NCBI GenBank assembly: GCA_900770445.1
Contig: CAAGKO010000009.1
Coordinates: forward strand, 13,509 to 77,508
Source: an uncultured Oribacterium sp.
GTDB taxonomy: Bacteria; Bacillota; Clostridia; Lachnospirales; Lachnospiraceae
Reading direction: 5' to 3'
Length of the DNA stretch: 64,000 nucleotides
Made by a program: the position numbers and the translations under genes. A model generated the notes under the pieces. The model ran no database searches, was not told where the DNA came from, and saw only the letters and a list, made by a program, of their open reading frames with translations. Position 1 is the first letter of the stretch; each line of letters starts with the position of its first letter. Shown piece by piece: positions 16,501 through 25,396 of this stretch.

Positions 16501-18195
16501 GGCCATCTGCCGGGCAAGAAGGTCTATCCGTGGATCGCGAAGACCCGTTTTTCGACCCCGGGTGTGTCCCTCATTTCCCCGCCGCCTCACCACGATATCT
16601 ACAGTATCGAGGACCTGGCGCAGCTGATCTATGATCTGAAGAACGCGAACCGCCGTGCCGCGATCGCCGTCAAGCTCGTGTCCGAAAACGGCGTCGGCAC
16701 CATCGCAAGTGGTGTTGCCAAGGCTGGCGCCCAGGTCATCCTCGTGTCCGGCTACGATGGAGGTACCGGTGCGGCACCGATGACCTCGATCCACCATGCG
16801 GGTCTTCCGTGGGAGCTCGGCATCACCGAGGCGCACCATGCGCTGATCGAGAACGGGCTTCGTAACCGCGTCAAGCTCGAGACCGATGGTAAACTGATGA
16901 CCGGCCGCGATGTCGTGATCGCTGCACTGCTCGGTGCGGAGGAGTATGGCTTCGCGACGACCGCGCTCGTCTGCCTCGGCTGCATGATGATGCGTGTCTG
17001 CAACAAGGATACCTGTCCGTTCGGCGTCGCTACCCAGAACGACGTTCTCCGCAAGCGCTTCACGGGCAAGCCGGAGTACGTCATGAACTTCATGCGCTTC
17101 ATCGCACAGGAGATGCGCGAGTACATGGCGGAGCTCGGTTTCCGTACCGTGGACGAGATGATCGGCCGTACCGACTGTCTCACGGTCAATGCTTCGGCCG
17201 CGCAGGTCACCACGCGCTCGGCAGAGGTGGATCTCTCTGCGATTCTGGATCCGCGCTATGCGACCCTTCCGGAAGAGGAGCGTCACTTTGACCCGAAGCA
17301 TGTCTATGATTTCCATCTCGAGAAGACCCTCGATGAGTCAGTGCTTCTCCGGAAGTTTGCCCCGGCCATCGCGAGCGGTCAGCACCACGAGGAGAGGGTC
17401 GAGGTTTCGAGCACGAACCGTACCTTCGGTACCATCCTCGGCTCCGAGATCACCGATCACTACGGCATGACACCGGAGGGCGATACCCTGCCGGATGATA
17501 CCTTCGTGGTCGAGGCGTACGGCGGTGGCGGCCAGTCCTTCGGTGCCTTTATCCCGAAGGGCCTGACGATCCGTCTCCATGGCGATGCCAATGATGGCTT
17601 CGGTAAGGGCCTGAGCGGCGGTAAGCTCGTCGTGGTGCCACCGGAGGGAAGTCCGTTCCGCGCCAGTGAGAACATCATCGTCGGCAACGTCGCCCTCTAT
17701 GGTGCGACGGCCGGCAAGTGCTATGTGAACGGTGTCGCCGGTGAGCGCTTCTGCGTTCGTAATTCCGGTGCGACGGCGGTCGCCGAGGGCTGTGGCGATC
17801 ATGGCCTCGAGTACATGACCGGCGGACGTGCCGTCATCCTCGGACCGACCGGCAAGAACTTCGCCGCCGGTATGTCCGGTGGTATCGCCTACGTCCTCGA
17901 TATGGATCACTCGCTCTATCTCAAGCTCAACAAGGACATGGTTTCCCTGCTGGAGGTCACCGAGAAGTATGACATCCAGGAGCTGAAGGAGATCCTCACG
18001 GATTATGTGAAGGAGACGAAGTCGGAGCTCGGCACAGAGATCCTCCGGAACTTCGATATGTTCCTCCCGAGCTTCAAGAAAATCGTGCCGAACGACTACC
18101 AGAAGGTACTGACCGCGGTCAGCCACTTCGAAGAGCAGGGCATCTCCCATGAAAATGCGGAGCTGGAAGCTTTTAAGTCTTTGTTTGCAGTGTAG
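13576..18195 (+). CDS. gltB: Glutamate synthase, large (alpha) subunit
   Basis: A 1539-residue GOGAT subunit that hydrolyses glutamine and channels ammonia to 2-oxoglutarate on an FMN/Fe-S domain. A 38-residue propeptide precedes the catalytic Cys39 (TQDACGIGSVVNI), consistent with autocatalytic maturation. The glutaminase domain spans about 39-430. The FMN-binding synthase domain includes RFKTGAMSYGSIS, GEGGEHPDRFG and GAKPGEGGHLPGKKV. The 3Fe-4S cysteines lie in CLGCMMMRVCNKDTCPFG, and a C-terminal beta-helix (GXXGXXXG repeats) follows. The ATG at 13576 has GGAG at the right distance. An earlier in-frame ATG (13525) lies inside the palindrome and has no site. gltD starts 36 bp downstream. 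Confidence 0.96.
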   Translation: MNTYQNQSTFTVPEQYRGHNTLWRPQSIEDMNELTQDACGIGSVVNIDGHQDTRVLDDALHIVEKLEHRAGKDASGKVGDGVGILLQISHSFFKKAALTQGIQLRDERDYGVGMFFFPEDQLKRTFAKRMFEVITEKNGLRFLGWREVPVHPEILGQVAVDCMPHILQCFIERPEDAERGIDFDRRLYVLRREFEQSSEDTYICSLSSRTIVYKGMFLVKQLRAFYDDLRDPDYRTAIAIVHSRFSTNTTPSWDRAHPYRMIAHNGEINTIRGNIDRMLAREETMSSPLLEKDVEKIFPVVERSGSDSAMLDNTLEFLYMNGIDLPLAMMMTIPEPWKHNRFMDQNKKDFYHYYATMMEPWDGPAAILFSDGDVVGATLDRNGLRPSRYYITDDNRLILSSEVGVLDIDPKHIVQKSRLQPGRMLLVDTKAQRIISDEECKEAYAAREPYGEWLDRNLLHIEDLKIPNRKIPTHTQEMRDRLYKVFGYSYEDVKSVILPMAQNGIEQTASMGHDVPLAVLSKQHQLLFNYFKQLFAQVTNPPIDSLREKIVTDTTVYIGSDGNLLQDQADNCRVLEVENPILTGVELMKIKDLNQPGFRTEVISLLYYKNTSLEKALEQLNISVDRAYQRGYNIIILSDRGVDENHVPIPSLLAVSSVEQHLVQTKKRTAVSLILESAEPRDVHQFATILGFGARAINPYLAHECIAEMIDIGILDKDYHTAIEDYNKAVLNGIVKIAAKMGISTIQSYQSAKIFEAIGLSKELVEKYFTGTVSRVGGIGIQDIAEGVTWRHDHAFDPMGLSLDTALDSVGFHQLRSGRGTEDHLYDPETIITLQRSVRSDESDYKKFKEYTARIDDERRPHTLRGLLKFAPKNQPVPIEEVEPVSSIVKRFKTGAMSYGSISQEAHEAMAIAMNRLGGKSNTGEGGEHPDRFGTERNSAIKQVASGRFGVTSAYLNSAVEIQIKMAQGAKPGEGGHLPGKKVYPWIAKTRFSTPGVSLISPPPHHDIYSIEDLAQLIYDLKNANRRAAIAVKLVSENGVGTIASGVAKAGAQVILVSGYDGGTGAAPMTSIHHAGLPWELGITEAHHALIENGLRNRVKLETDGKLMTGRDVVIAALLGAEEYGFATTALVCLGCMMMRVCNKDTCPFGVATQNDVLRKRFTGKPEYVMNFMRFIAQEMREYMAELGFRTVDEMIGRTDCLTVNASAAQVTTRSAEVDLSAILDPRYATLPEEERHFDPKHVYDFHLEKTLDESVLLRKFAPAIASGQHHEERVEVSSTNRTFGTILGSEITDHYGMTPEGDTLPDDTFVVEAYGGGGQSFGAFIPKGLTIRLHGDANDGFGKGLSGGKLVVVPPEGSPFRASENIIVGNVALYGATAGKCYVNGVAGERFCVRNSGATAVAEGCGDHGLEYMTGGRAVILGPTGKNFAAGMSGGIAYVLDMDHSLYLKLNKDMVSLLEVTEKYDIQELKEILTDYVKETKSELGTEILRNFDMFLPSFKKIVPNDYQKVLTAVSHFEEQGISHENAELEAFKSLFAV

Positions 18196-18231
18196 GAGTT
18201 TGCAATATCTATAGAGATAGAGGGAGTATTC

Positions 18232-19761
18232 ATGGGTAAGGTAACAGGATTTCTCGACTATGCGAGAGAAGATAATAAAGACGTTCCGGTAGAGGAGCGT
18301 ATCAAAAACTTTAAAGAATTTCATATCCCCCTCACGGAGGAGGAGCGTCGGAAGCAGGGCGCGCGCTGCATGAACTGCGGTGTCCCGTTCTGCCAGTCCG
18401 GCATGAAGCTGGCGGGCATGTTCACGGGCTGTCCGCTCCACAATCTCTGCCCGGAGTGGAACGATGAGGTCTACAACGGCCACGTCGCCCATGCACTGAG
18501 CCGTCTTTTGAAGACGAACAACTTCCCGGAGTTCACCGGCCGTGTCTGCCCGGCGCTCTGCGAGAAGGCCTGTGTCGAGGGGCTCGATGACGCGCCGGTG
18601 ACGACACACGACAACGAGCTCTACATCATCGAGAAGGCCTTCCGGGAGGGCTACATGCAGCCGCGGATCCCGGAGGTCCGCTCCGGTAAGCGCGTCGCCG
18701 TCATCGGTGCCGGTCCGGCCGGCCTCGCAGTGGCGGATCAGCTGAACCATCGTGGCCACAGCGTCACCGTCTTCGAGCGCGCGGATGAGATCGGCGGTCT
18801 CCTCATGTACGGTATACCGAACATGAAGCTCGACAAGTCCGTCATCCGTCGTCGCCGCGCCCTCATGGAAGCGGAAGGCGTCGTCTTCCGTACCGGCGTG
18901 GACGTGGGCCGCGAGACATTGACCGCCGGAAAGGGCAGCGCGGTCACCGCGGCATCGATCCTCCGGGACTACGACGCGGTCGTCCTGGCCTGTGGCGCGA
19001 AGCAGGCGCGCGGACTCAATGTGCCGTTCATCGAGCAGGCGCACGGCATCCACTACGCGGTCGACTACCTGACGAGCCAGACGAAGGCCCTCCACGAGCA
19101 GGGCGAGCATGCCTTCGGCGTCATCAACGCGAAGGGGAAGCATGTCGTCATCGTCGGTGGCGGTGACACCGGAAACGACTGCTGCGGTACCGCGATCCGC
19201 CAGGGTGCGAAGTCGGTGACCCAGATCGAGATGATGCCGGAGCCGCCGGTCGAGCGTGCAGCGTCGAATCCGTGGCCGGAGTGGCCGAAGGTCCTGAAGG
19301 TCGATTACGGCCAGCAGGAGGCCATCCGCGTCTTCGGACATGACCCGCGCGTTTACGAGACGACGATCAAGGCCATCGAGACGAAGAAGGACGGCAGCAT
19401 CAAGGCCGTCATCACCTCGAAGGTGAAGTTCGAGAATCGGCAGATGGTACTCGTCGAGGGCACGGAGCAGAAGCTGCCGTGTGACCTCCTCATCATCGCC
19501 GCCGGCTTCACCGGCTGCGAAAGCTACGTCGCCGACGCCTTCGGTGTCGCACTCACCGAGCGCCATGTCGTAAAGACGGAGGCGGAGCACTACCACACGG
19601 AAAGCGCAGAGAAGCCGATGGCTGCTGCAAATGCCGCGAAGATCTTCACCGCAGGCGACATGCACCGCGGACAGTCCCTCGTCGTCTGGGCCATCGCCGA
19701 AGGCCGCGCCTGTGCAAGCGAAGTCGACGCGTACCTGATGGGTTACAGCTGCCTCGCGTAA
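18232..19761 (+). CDS. gltD: Glutamate synthase, small (beta) subunit
   Basis: A 509-residue FAD/NADPH oxidoreductase that feeds electrons to GltB. The N-terminal Fe-S cysteines are in RCMNCGVPFCQSG and GCPLHNLCPEWN, then GRVCPALCEKACVEG. Two Rossmann folds follow: the FAD site VAVIGAGPAGLAVADQL, and the NADPH site VVIVGGGDTGNDCCGTAIR. The C-terminal GDMHRGQSLVVWAIAEGR is the usual FAD tail. AGGGAG precedes the ATG. It forms an operon with gltB. Confidence 0.95.
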   Translation: MGKVTGFLDYAREDNKDVPVEERIKNFKEFHIPLTEEERRKQGARCMNCGVPFCQSGMKLAGMFTGCPLHNLCPEWNDEVYNGHVAHALSRLLKTNNFPEFTGRVCPALCEKACVEGLDDAPVTTHDNELYIIEKAFREGYMQPRIPEVRSGKRVAVIGAGPAGLAVADQLNHRGHSVTVFERADEIGGLLMYGIPNMKLDKSVIRRRRALMEAEGVVFRTGVDVGRETLTAGKGSAVTAASILRDYDAVVLACGAKQARGLNVPFIEQAHGIHYAVDYLTSQTKALHEQGEHAFGVINAKGKHVVIVGGGDTGNDCCGTAIRQGAKSVTQIEMMPEPPVERAASNPWPEWPKVLKVDYGQQEAIRVFGHDPRVYETTIKAIETKKDGSIKAVITSKVKFENRQMVLVEGTEQKLPCDLLIIAAGFTGCESYVADAFGVALTERHVVKTEAEHYHTESAEKPMAAANAAKIFTAGDMHRGQSLVVWAIAEGRACASEVDAYLMGYSCLA

Positions 19762-19794
19762 GAGTGGACTGGACACGTGAAGGCTTATATGAAA

Positions 19795-20008
19795 ATTGTG
19801 TCTATGGATTTCTTCGTAAAAATCAGAAATCGAGGAGCAAAATAGACGCAGATACATCTATTATGAAATAGTGTCTATAAAATCGACGATTGACATCAAA
19901 AATTGAAGTCAGATCTCGAGTTTTATAGACACTATTTTTATATGAGCTTCTTCGTATATATTTTCTATCCAGAATCTGGCTCCGAAGCTCAAATTTCGTA
20001 GACACGAT
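19795..20008. repeat. GTGTCTA/TAGACAC box cluster with nested inverted repeats
   Basis: In the gltD-MATE gap, related boxes occur at 19795 (ATTGTGTCTA), 19868 (ATAGTGTCTA), 19926 (TAGACACTAT) and 19999 (TAGACACGAT), with a weaker TAGACGCAGA at 19843. The middle two form a long inverted repeat, AATAGTGTCTATAAAA against TTTTATAGACACTATT, followed by T5, so this part may also terminate gltD. GATTTCTTCGTA (19808) is shared with the palindrome at 13227-13558. The nearest relative is the array at 40174-40397. Confidence 0.6.
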
Positions 20009-20137
20009 TTTTAAAACGACGCATCTATGTATAGTTTCTTTGAAAACCTGCTTTTGGACAGGAGATGATTGGTGCTGCCGCGCGAGCATCCGGCTTGATT
20101 TCCAGCAAACCATCGCGCGCGGCCCGGAAATATCTGC

Positions 20138-21649
20138 TTACACGCGGCCTTTCCTGCGGAGCGCGAGATAGAAGGCGATGCAGATGAGGGCGCTGAGGTG
20201 GGAGCCGGCGGGGGCGGCGAGGCCCATCGCGTAGAGGCTGTCCGGAAACAGCTTCGTGGCGAGCCATGCGCCCGGGATGCGTACGAGGATCACCGAGCAG
20301 AGGTTATGGATGAAGCTGAGGATCGACAGGCCGGAGGCACTGAAGAAGCCGGAGAATGGGAAGTGAATGCCGGCGACCACGCAGTCGAACACGTAGGTGC
20401 ACATATACTGCACCGCGAGCGCCTGCACGACCGGATCCTTCGTGAACAGCGTGAAGAACGGCGCGGAGATGAACTGGAACAGGATCGCGAAGAGGAGCCC
20501 GATGCCACTGGCGAGGCCGACGCCGTACCGGAGTGTCTGACGCGCCCTCGCTGGGTCGCCGGCACCGATGGACTGCGCCGCAATCGTCGACACGGTCGAC
20601 AGCATGCTGGACGGCACCAGGAAGAGGAAGCTGATCGTCTTCTCGACGATGCCGACCGCCGCCGAGATGTCGACGCCACGCCGGTTCGCGATTACGGTGA
20701 TGATCAGAAACGAAATCTGGATGAAGCCGTCCTGGCAGGCGATCGGGAGGCCAATGCTGAGAATCTGGTGCAGCATCGCCGGGTCCCACCAGGCGCTGCG
20801 ATCCGCGCGGGCAGCGGCCCACCATCCTTCATTCTGTTTTGCATTCGTTCGGGTGCCCGCTGCTTCCGCACGGGCATGTTCGTTTAAAGGCATCGCTGCT
20901 TCTTCAGATGCATGTCCCTGCGTTTTATTTGGCTTTTCTCTACCAGTATCCGCAGAAGCATTCCGGACGTCCGCGGTATCATGCTTCCGGTTGCTCGCGG
21001 TCGTCTTCCGTATGCCGACGAGCGCGAACGCCACCGACGCGGCCTGTGCCACGACCGTCGCGAGCGCTGCACCCGCTGCGCCCAGCTGCATTGGCCCCAT
21101 AAAGAGGAGGTCGAGCAGGATGTTGAGGGCACAGGCCACGGCGATGAAGAGCATCGGACTGCGGCTGTCACCCATGCCGCGGAAAATCGAGCTCAGGATG
21201 TTGTACGCAACGATAAAGGGGATGCCGGCGAAGCAGATGCGGAGATACGCGAGGGCCCCCGGGACGGCCTCAGGCGGTGTCGACAGTAGCTGGACGATCG
21301 GCTGCGTGAATCCGAGCAGGGCACATGTGGCCAGCACGGCGATCATCGCGAAGAGGGTGATCGTGTTTCCGATGGCGCGCCGGATGCCGTCCTCGTCCTC
21401 TGCACCGACGAAACGCCCGATCATGACGGTGGTGCCCATGGCGAGGCCGACGATCATGACGGTCACCATGTGCATGACCTGCGAACCGATCGAAACCGCC
21501 GAGATGACATCCGCGCCATTGAAGCGGCCAGCGATGAGCAGATCCGCGAGCCCGTAGAGCGTCTGCAGGAAGTAGCTGAGAAGGTATGGGAGCGAAAACA
21601 GGATCATATTATGGAAGAGATCGCCCTTTGCGAGATTATGTTGAGCCAT
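20138..21649 (-). CDS. MATE family efflux transporter with enlarged central loop
   Basis: A 503-residue inner-membrane antiporter of the MATE family with about 12 membrane segments in two homologous halves. N-half motifs include FSLPYLLSYFLQTLYGLAD, GRFVGAEDEDGIRRAIGNT and the IFRGMGDSRSPM motif. The start at 21649 is preceded by GAGGA; an upstream ATG (21781) has no site. Between the two halves lies a hydrophilic Ala/Thr/Lys-rich insertion of roughly 65 residues (about 20790-21010), absent from ordinary MATE proteins and comparable to insertions in other genes of this window. It is oriented against gltBD. The substrate cannot be inferred. Confidence 0.88.
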   Translation of the reverse strand: MAQHNLAKGDLFHNMILFSLPYLLSYFLQTLYGLADLLIAGRFNGADVISAVSIGSQVMHMVTVMIVGLAMGTTVMIGRFVGAEDEDGIRRAIGNTITLFAMIAVLATCALLGFTQPIVQLLSTPPEAVPGALAYLRICFAGIPFIVAYNILSSIFRGMGDSRSPMLFIAVACALNILLDLLFMGPMQLGAAGAALATVVAQAASVAFALVGIRKTTASNRKHDTADVRNASADTGREKPNKTQGHASEEAAMPLNEHARAEAAGTRTNAKQNEGWWAAARADRSAWWDPAMLHQILSIGLPIACQDGFIQISFLIITVIANRRGVDISAAVGIVEKTISFLFLVPSSMLSTVSTIAAQSIGAGDPARARQTLRYGVGLASGIGLLFAILFQFISAPFFTLFTKDPVVQALAVQYMCTYVFDCVVAGIHFPFSGFFSASGLSILSFIHNLCSVILVRIPGAWLATKLFPDSLYAMGLAAPAGSHLSALICIAFYLALRRKGRV

Positions 21650-21921
21650 GGTAAGTCCTCGATATAGGTAGTGTATGAGTGCCGGCGTCTCATGCTTAAG
21701 ACGGAGCATGTGGTTTGCCTGAACTGTTATGGTTTGCCTGCAAGATAGCGGAATGTGCGTTCTGATTTCGGCTGCAGGCATGTATCTATATTATTTTAGT
21801 GAATTTAGGAAGATTTGAAAACTGACGCCCGATTATAGCTGGCATAAACTGGAAAATTTCCGTAACCGTTCAGCCGGGGTGATTTTGTAACCTGTATAAT
21901 TATCAAGGGATGTCCATACCG

Positions 21922-22017
21922 GGCGCCTCTTCTCGTTTGCCTGCCCTCCCCAGTATACATCCTTTATCTGCGTGCATATTGGCCCCGCCCCGTGCAGGCA
22001 AACAAAAAATCGGCGCC
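21922..22017 (-). repeat. G-rich double-stem structure, copy B
   Basis: On the reverse strand the outer stem TTTGCCTGC/GCAGGCAAA, the paired tracts GGGGCGGGG and GGGGAGGG, and the loop motif AGATAAAGG are all kept. The inner stem is weaker (ATATG against TGTAT, with wobbles). Confidence 0.65.
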
Positions 22018-22145
22018 TGTTTTCGGCCGAGCGAGTGATGCTGTATCAAAACAGTGAAAAATGGGAAGGATGCCAACGGTAAAAGCGTATCCGAAGTTGG
22101 AGGCTGCCACCCGGTATTTCACAAATTCGCTTTATCAGAAGCGTG

Positions 22146-22620
22146 TGCCATTAGGCTTTGTCACATTTTCCACTTCTGACGAACCTGTGACATTAAGTCC
22201 ACTCACGCTCGCGCTGCGCCATCTGAGTAAAAATGCGGTTTTTGACGCAAAACCGCCCTTTTCAGAAGCTGTGACTTTACTCCGCCCAGATTTTTCTTCG
22301 TAAATCGCCTCGTATTCCCTCCTCGAAGCCAAATACTTAATGTCACAGCTTCGAATATTTCCCTGTCTGTGAAATAATCTAATGGCACAGATCCATGAAA
22401 TCCATGATTTGTAAAAGTCACTTAATGGCATGAATCTTGAAACCGCCCCGTTTGTTACAAATTCCAGAAAATATAATGGCATCGCTCTATGAAATCCTAT
22501 CTTTGCGAAAATCATATAATGTCGCTCAGCCCGAAAATCGCCTGTTTGTAACAAAGATCATAAAATCTAATGGCGCAAGAATGCTATACACAGTTTTTGT
22601 GAAAACATCGGAAATCGTCA
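22146..22620 (-). repeat. TGMCATTA box array, copy B
   Basis: Inverted boxes TAATGNCR begin at 22338, 22380, 22423, 22474, 22517 and 22568, with a degenerate AATCGTCA at 22613 (spacings 42, 43, 51, 43, 51, 45). The opposing pair TGCCATTA (22146) and TGACATTA (22188) is 42 bp apart, offset by 150 bp. This is the same geometry as copy A. The flanking stretch 22621-22800 shows no gene and no clear motif. Confidence 0.7.
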
Positions 22621-22820
22621 TGATCGTTACTGCTCAAACGTAGTTGACTCGAGGCGTGGTTTGGCGGACAGCAACTCATGATTAGTGATACACGTAGCTG
22701 TCTAAAATTGGGTCAACTAAAAATTCTTGTGTTCTTGACAAGGGGTACAATTCACATGCTGCCTTCCTAAAACTCCGATCACCAGGTTTTTATCAGATTT
22801 CCACACGATCAGGATGCATG

Positions 22821-22907
22821 GGCGGCGATTTTGGTTTGTTTGCATGGGGCGGGTCCGATAAGTAAATAGATAAAGAACGTCGAATGGGGTGGGCAAACAA
22901 ACAAAAA
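22821..22907 (+). repeat. G-rich double-stem structure, copy C, upstream of groES
   Basis: The outer stem GTTTGTTTGC (22834-22843) pairs perfectly with GCAAACAAAC (22893-22902). Relative to copy A, two C-G pairs have become T-A pairs, so pairing is kept. The inner stem is CGAT/GTCG. GGGGCGGG (22846) and GGGGTGGG (22886) are unchanged, as is AGATAAAG in the loop. The tail GGCTGAACTGTTA recurs at about 22962. No box array accompanies this copy. A second small hairpin (GAGACGCT/AGCGTCTC) follows at 22909-22931. Confidence 0.7.
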
Positions 22908-23028
22908 GAGACGCTCGGCATAAGCGTCTCGTAAAAATCAGCTGGGTGAGGAAGTCACTCCGGCTGAACTGTTATAAATTTCCAGGCCGCGCGCGTGTTT
23001 GTGAAGGAAATGTGAAATCTGCAAATTG

Positions 23029-23071
23029 TTAGCACTCGTCTCTTGACGTTGCTAATAGACCGTTCTATAAT
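23029..23071 (+). promoter_or_regulatory. groES promoter with overlapping CIRCE operator
   Basis: TTAGCACTC, exactly 9 bp, then CGTTGCTAA (23029-23055) is the CIRCE operator of the heat-shock repressor HrcA. The left half is perfect and the right half has 3 mismatches. The -35 TTGACG (23043) overlaps the operator and the -10 TATAAT (23066-23071) follows after 17 bp, so HrcA binding would block RNA polymerase. Confidence 0.88.
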
Positions 23072-23183
23072 ACGTTTTGTTGTTAGAAAAGAAAGCCGGA
23101 CGCGTGCCGGGCTTTATATAAACAGCATCGCCGGGAGGCGAAAAGCCGAAGGGCTGAAAGCAGATATTAAGGAGGTCAATCAA

Positions 23184-23474
23184 ATGAAGCTGGTTCCATT
23201 ATTTGACAGAGTCGTACTTGAGAAGGAGAAGATGGAGGAGACCACTGCAAGCGGTATCGTTCTTCCAGGTCAGAATGATAAGGAAAAGCCGGGTCAGGCA
23301 CTCGTTGTAGCCGTCGGTCCTGGTGGAGTGGTCGATGGTAAGGACATCACCATGCAGGTGAAGGTCGGCGATCACGTTCTTTTCTCGAAGTATGCGGGAT
23401 CCGAGGTCGAGGTTGACGGACATAAGTATACAGTCGTAAAGCAGAACGATATTCTGGCAGTCATCGAGAAGTAA
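23184..23474 (+). CDS. groES: Co-chaperonin GroES
   Basis: A 96-residue co-chaperonin that caps GroEL. The sequence MKLVPLFDRVVLEKEKMEETTASGI, with the mobile loop (about 17-33, including SGIVLP) and the C-terminal GHKYTVVKQNDILAVIE, is typical, and the length is normal. The ATG at 23184 follows GGAGG by 8 bp; a longer frame starting at 23043 would begin inside the promoter. Transcribed with groEL from the CIRCE-controlled promoter. Confidence 0.97.
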   Translation: MKLVPLFDRVVLEKEKMEETTASGIVLPGQNDKEKPGQALVVAVGPGGVVDGKDITMQVKVGDHVLFSKYAGSEVEVDGHKYTVVKQNDILAVIEK

Positions 23475-23605
23475 GCATCCGACAGGATGCCGCGTCGGAC
23501 CCGTGCAGAAGCGGGCAGGGCGCAGCGCAGACCGACATGAGGATGTAGAGAAGGAAGCATCGGCTTAAGCAAAGAGGATGCTTCGTAAATCAGGAGGATA
23601 AAGCT

Positions 23606-25225
23606 ATGGCTAAGGAAATTAAGTATGGCGTCGAGGCCAGAAAGGCTCTCGAAGCTGGTGTGGATGCAGTTGCAAATACAGTAAAGGTAACCCTCGGACC
23701 GAAGGGCAGAAATGTAGTACTCGATAAGAGCTACGGTGCTCCGCTGATCACCAACGATGGTGTGTCCATCGCGAAGGACATCGAGCTGAAGGATCCGTAT
23801 GAGAACATGGGCGCACAGCTCGTTCGTGAGGTTGCTTCGAAGACCAATGATGTCGCCGGTGATGGTACTACCACCGCAACGGTTCTTGCACAGGCCATCG
23901 TAAAGGAAGGCATGAAGAACCTTGAGGCGGGTGCAAACCCGATCATCCTTCGTAAGGGCATCCAGAAGGCTGTGGCAGCTGCCGTCGAGTCCATCAAGGC
24001 ACAGTCTTCCAAGGTAAAGGGCAAGGATCAGATCGCAAAGGTTGCCGGCATCTCTGCTGGTGACGAGCAGGTCGGCCAGATGGTTGCTGATGCGATGGAG
24101 AAGGTTTCCAAGGATGGTGTCATCACCGTCGAGGAGTCCAAGACCATGCAGACCGAGCTGGACGTCGTCGAAGGTATGGAGTTCGACAGAGGCTACATCA
24201 GCGCCTACATGTGCTCCGATATGGATAAGATGGAGGCAAACCTCGATGATCCGTATATCCTGATCACGGATAAGAAGATCTCCAACATCCAGGATATCCT
24301 TCCGCTCCTCGAGCAGATCGTAAAGATGGGCGCAAAGCTCCTCATCATCGCAGAGGATGTCGAGGGTGAGGCACTCACAACCCTCATCGTCAACAAGCTG
24401 AGAGGTACCTTCAACGTCGTTGCGGTCAAGGCTCCGGGCTATGGTGACAGACGTAAGGAGATGCTTCAGGATATCGCGATCCTGACCGGCGGTCAGGTGA
24501 TCTCCGCAGATCTCGGCCTCGAGCTCAAGGATGCAACCATCGAGCAGCTCGGCCGCGCAAAGAGCGTAAAGGTATCGAAGGAGAAGACCACCATCGTCGA
24601 TGGTGAGGGCGAGAAGGCGGATATCGACAGCCGTGTCGCTGAGATCAAGAAGCAGATCGAGACCACAACTTCTGATTTCGACCGTGAGAAGCTCCAGGAG
24701 AGACTGGCAAAGCTCGCCGGTGGTGTCGCTGTCATCAAGGTCGGTGCAGCTACGGAGACCGAGATGAAGGAAGCAAAGCTTCGTATGGAGGATGCGCTGA
24801 ACGCAACTCGTGCCGCAGTGGAAGAGGGCGTCATCGCAGGTGGCGGATCCGCTTACATTCACGCACAGGAGGCGGTAAAGAAGGTTGTCGAGTCACTCGA
24901 GGGTGATGAGAAGACCGGTGCAAGAATCGTTTACAAGGCACTGGAGGCTCCGCTGTTCACCATCGCTTCGAACGCTGGTCTCGAGGGCGCGGTTATCGTC
25001 AACAACGTACAGAACACAGAGGTTGGCCATGGCTTCGATGCACTCCACGAGGAGTATGTCGACATGCTCGAGACCGGTATCCTGGATCCGGCGAAGGTAA
25101 CCAGAACCGCTCTTCAGAACGCGGCTTCCGTCGCTTCTACACTGCTCACCACGGAGAGCGTGGTTGCGGATATCAAGGATCCGGTTCAGCCTGTAGCAGC
25201 ACAGCCACAGGGCGGAATGTACTAA
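23606..25225 (+). CDS. groEL: Chaperonin GroEL
   Basis: A 539-residue ATP-dependent chaperonin forming the double ring that folds proteins with GroES. It carries the ATP-site motif VTLGPKGRNVVLDKS, GDGTTTATVLAQ, the apical-domain region and AAVEEGVIAGGGSA. The C terminus QPQGGMY is a short form of the Gly/Met tail. It starts 131 bp after groES behind AGGAGG. A terminator-like hairpin follows at 25248-25280. Confidence 0.98.
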   Translation: MAKEIKYGVEARKALEAGVDAVANTVKVTLGPKGRNVVLDKSYGAPLITNDGVSIAKDIELKDPYENMGAQLVREVASKTNDVAGDGTTTATVLAQAIVKEGMKNLEAGANPIILRKGIQKAVAAAVESIKAQSSKVKGKDQIAKVAGISAGDEQVGQMVADAMEKVSKDGVITVEESKTMQTELDVVEGMEFDRGYISAYMCSDMDKMEANLDDPYILITDKKISNIQDILPLLEQIVKMGAKLLIIAEDVEGEALTTLIVNKLRGTFNVVAVKAPGYGDRRKEMLQDIAILTGGQVISADLGLELKDATIEQLGRAKSVKVSKEKTTIVDGEGEKADIDSRVAEIKKQIETTTSDFDREKLQERLAKLAGGVAVIKVGAATETEMKEAKLRMEDALNATRAAVEEGVIAGGGSAYIHAQEAVKKVVESLEGDEKTGARIVYKALEAPLFTIASNAGLEGAVIVNNVQNTEVGHGFDALHEEYVDMLETGILDPAKVTRTALQNAASVASTLLTTESVVADIKDPVQPVAAQPQGGMY

Positions 25226-25247
25226 TGAAATAAAATGCGTTATAATA

Positions 25248-25283
25248 AAGGTCCGGACTGCATTTGCGGCCCGGACCTTTGTG
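25248..25283 (+). terminator. Hairpin after groEL
   Basis: AAAGGTCCGG pairs with CCGGACCTTT around a 13-nt loop, with only a short T tract (TTTG). Confidence 0.7.
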
Positions 25284-25396
25284 GATGATGACGATCTGAC
25301 GGGAACATCGGATGAAGAAATGATGCGAACGGATAGCTTGTGCGAGAGGATGTTTGACGGACAGAGACATTGACCGACAGAACAGGAGGACGACAG

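Larger units (their letters stand above)
21832..22620 (-). repeat. Composite non-coding repeat, copy B (inverted relative to copy A)
   Basis: Read on the reverse strand this matches 6670-7449 from end to end: box array (22620 down to 22146), G-rich hairpin (22017-21922), then the tail with ACAAAATCACCC.GGCTGAAC, ending near 21832. Together the two copies bracket dapL, glnA, the ANTAR gene, glnN, gltB, gltD and the MATE gene. Frames inside it mirror those in copy A and lack start signals. Confidence 0.85.
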
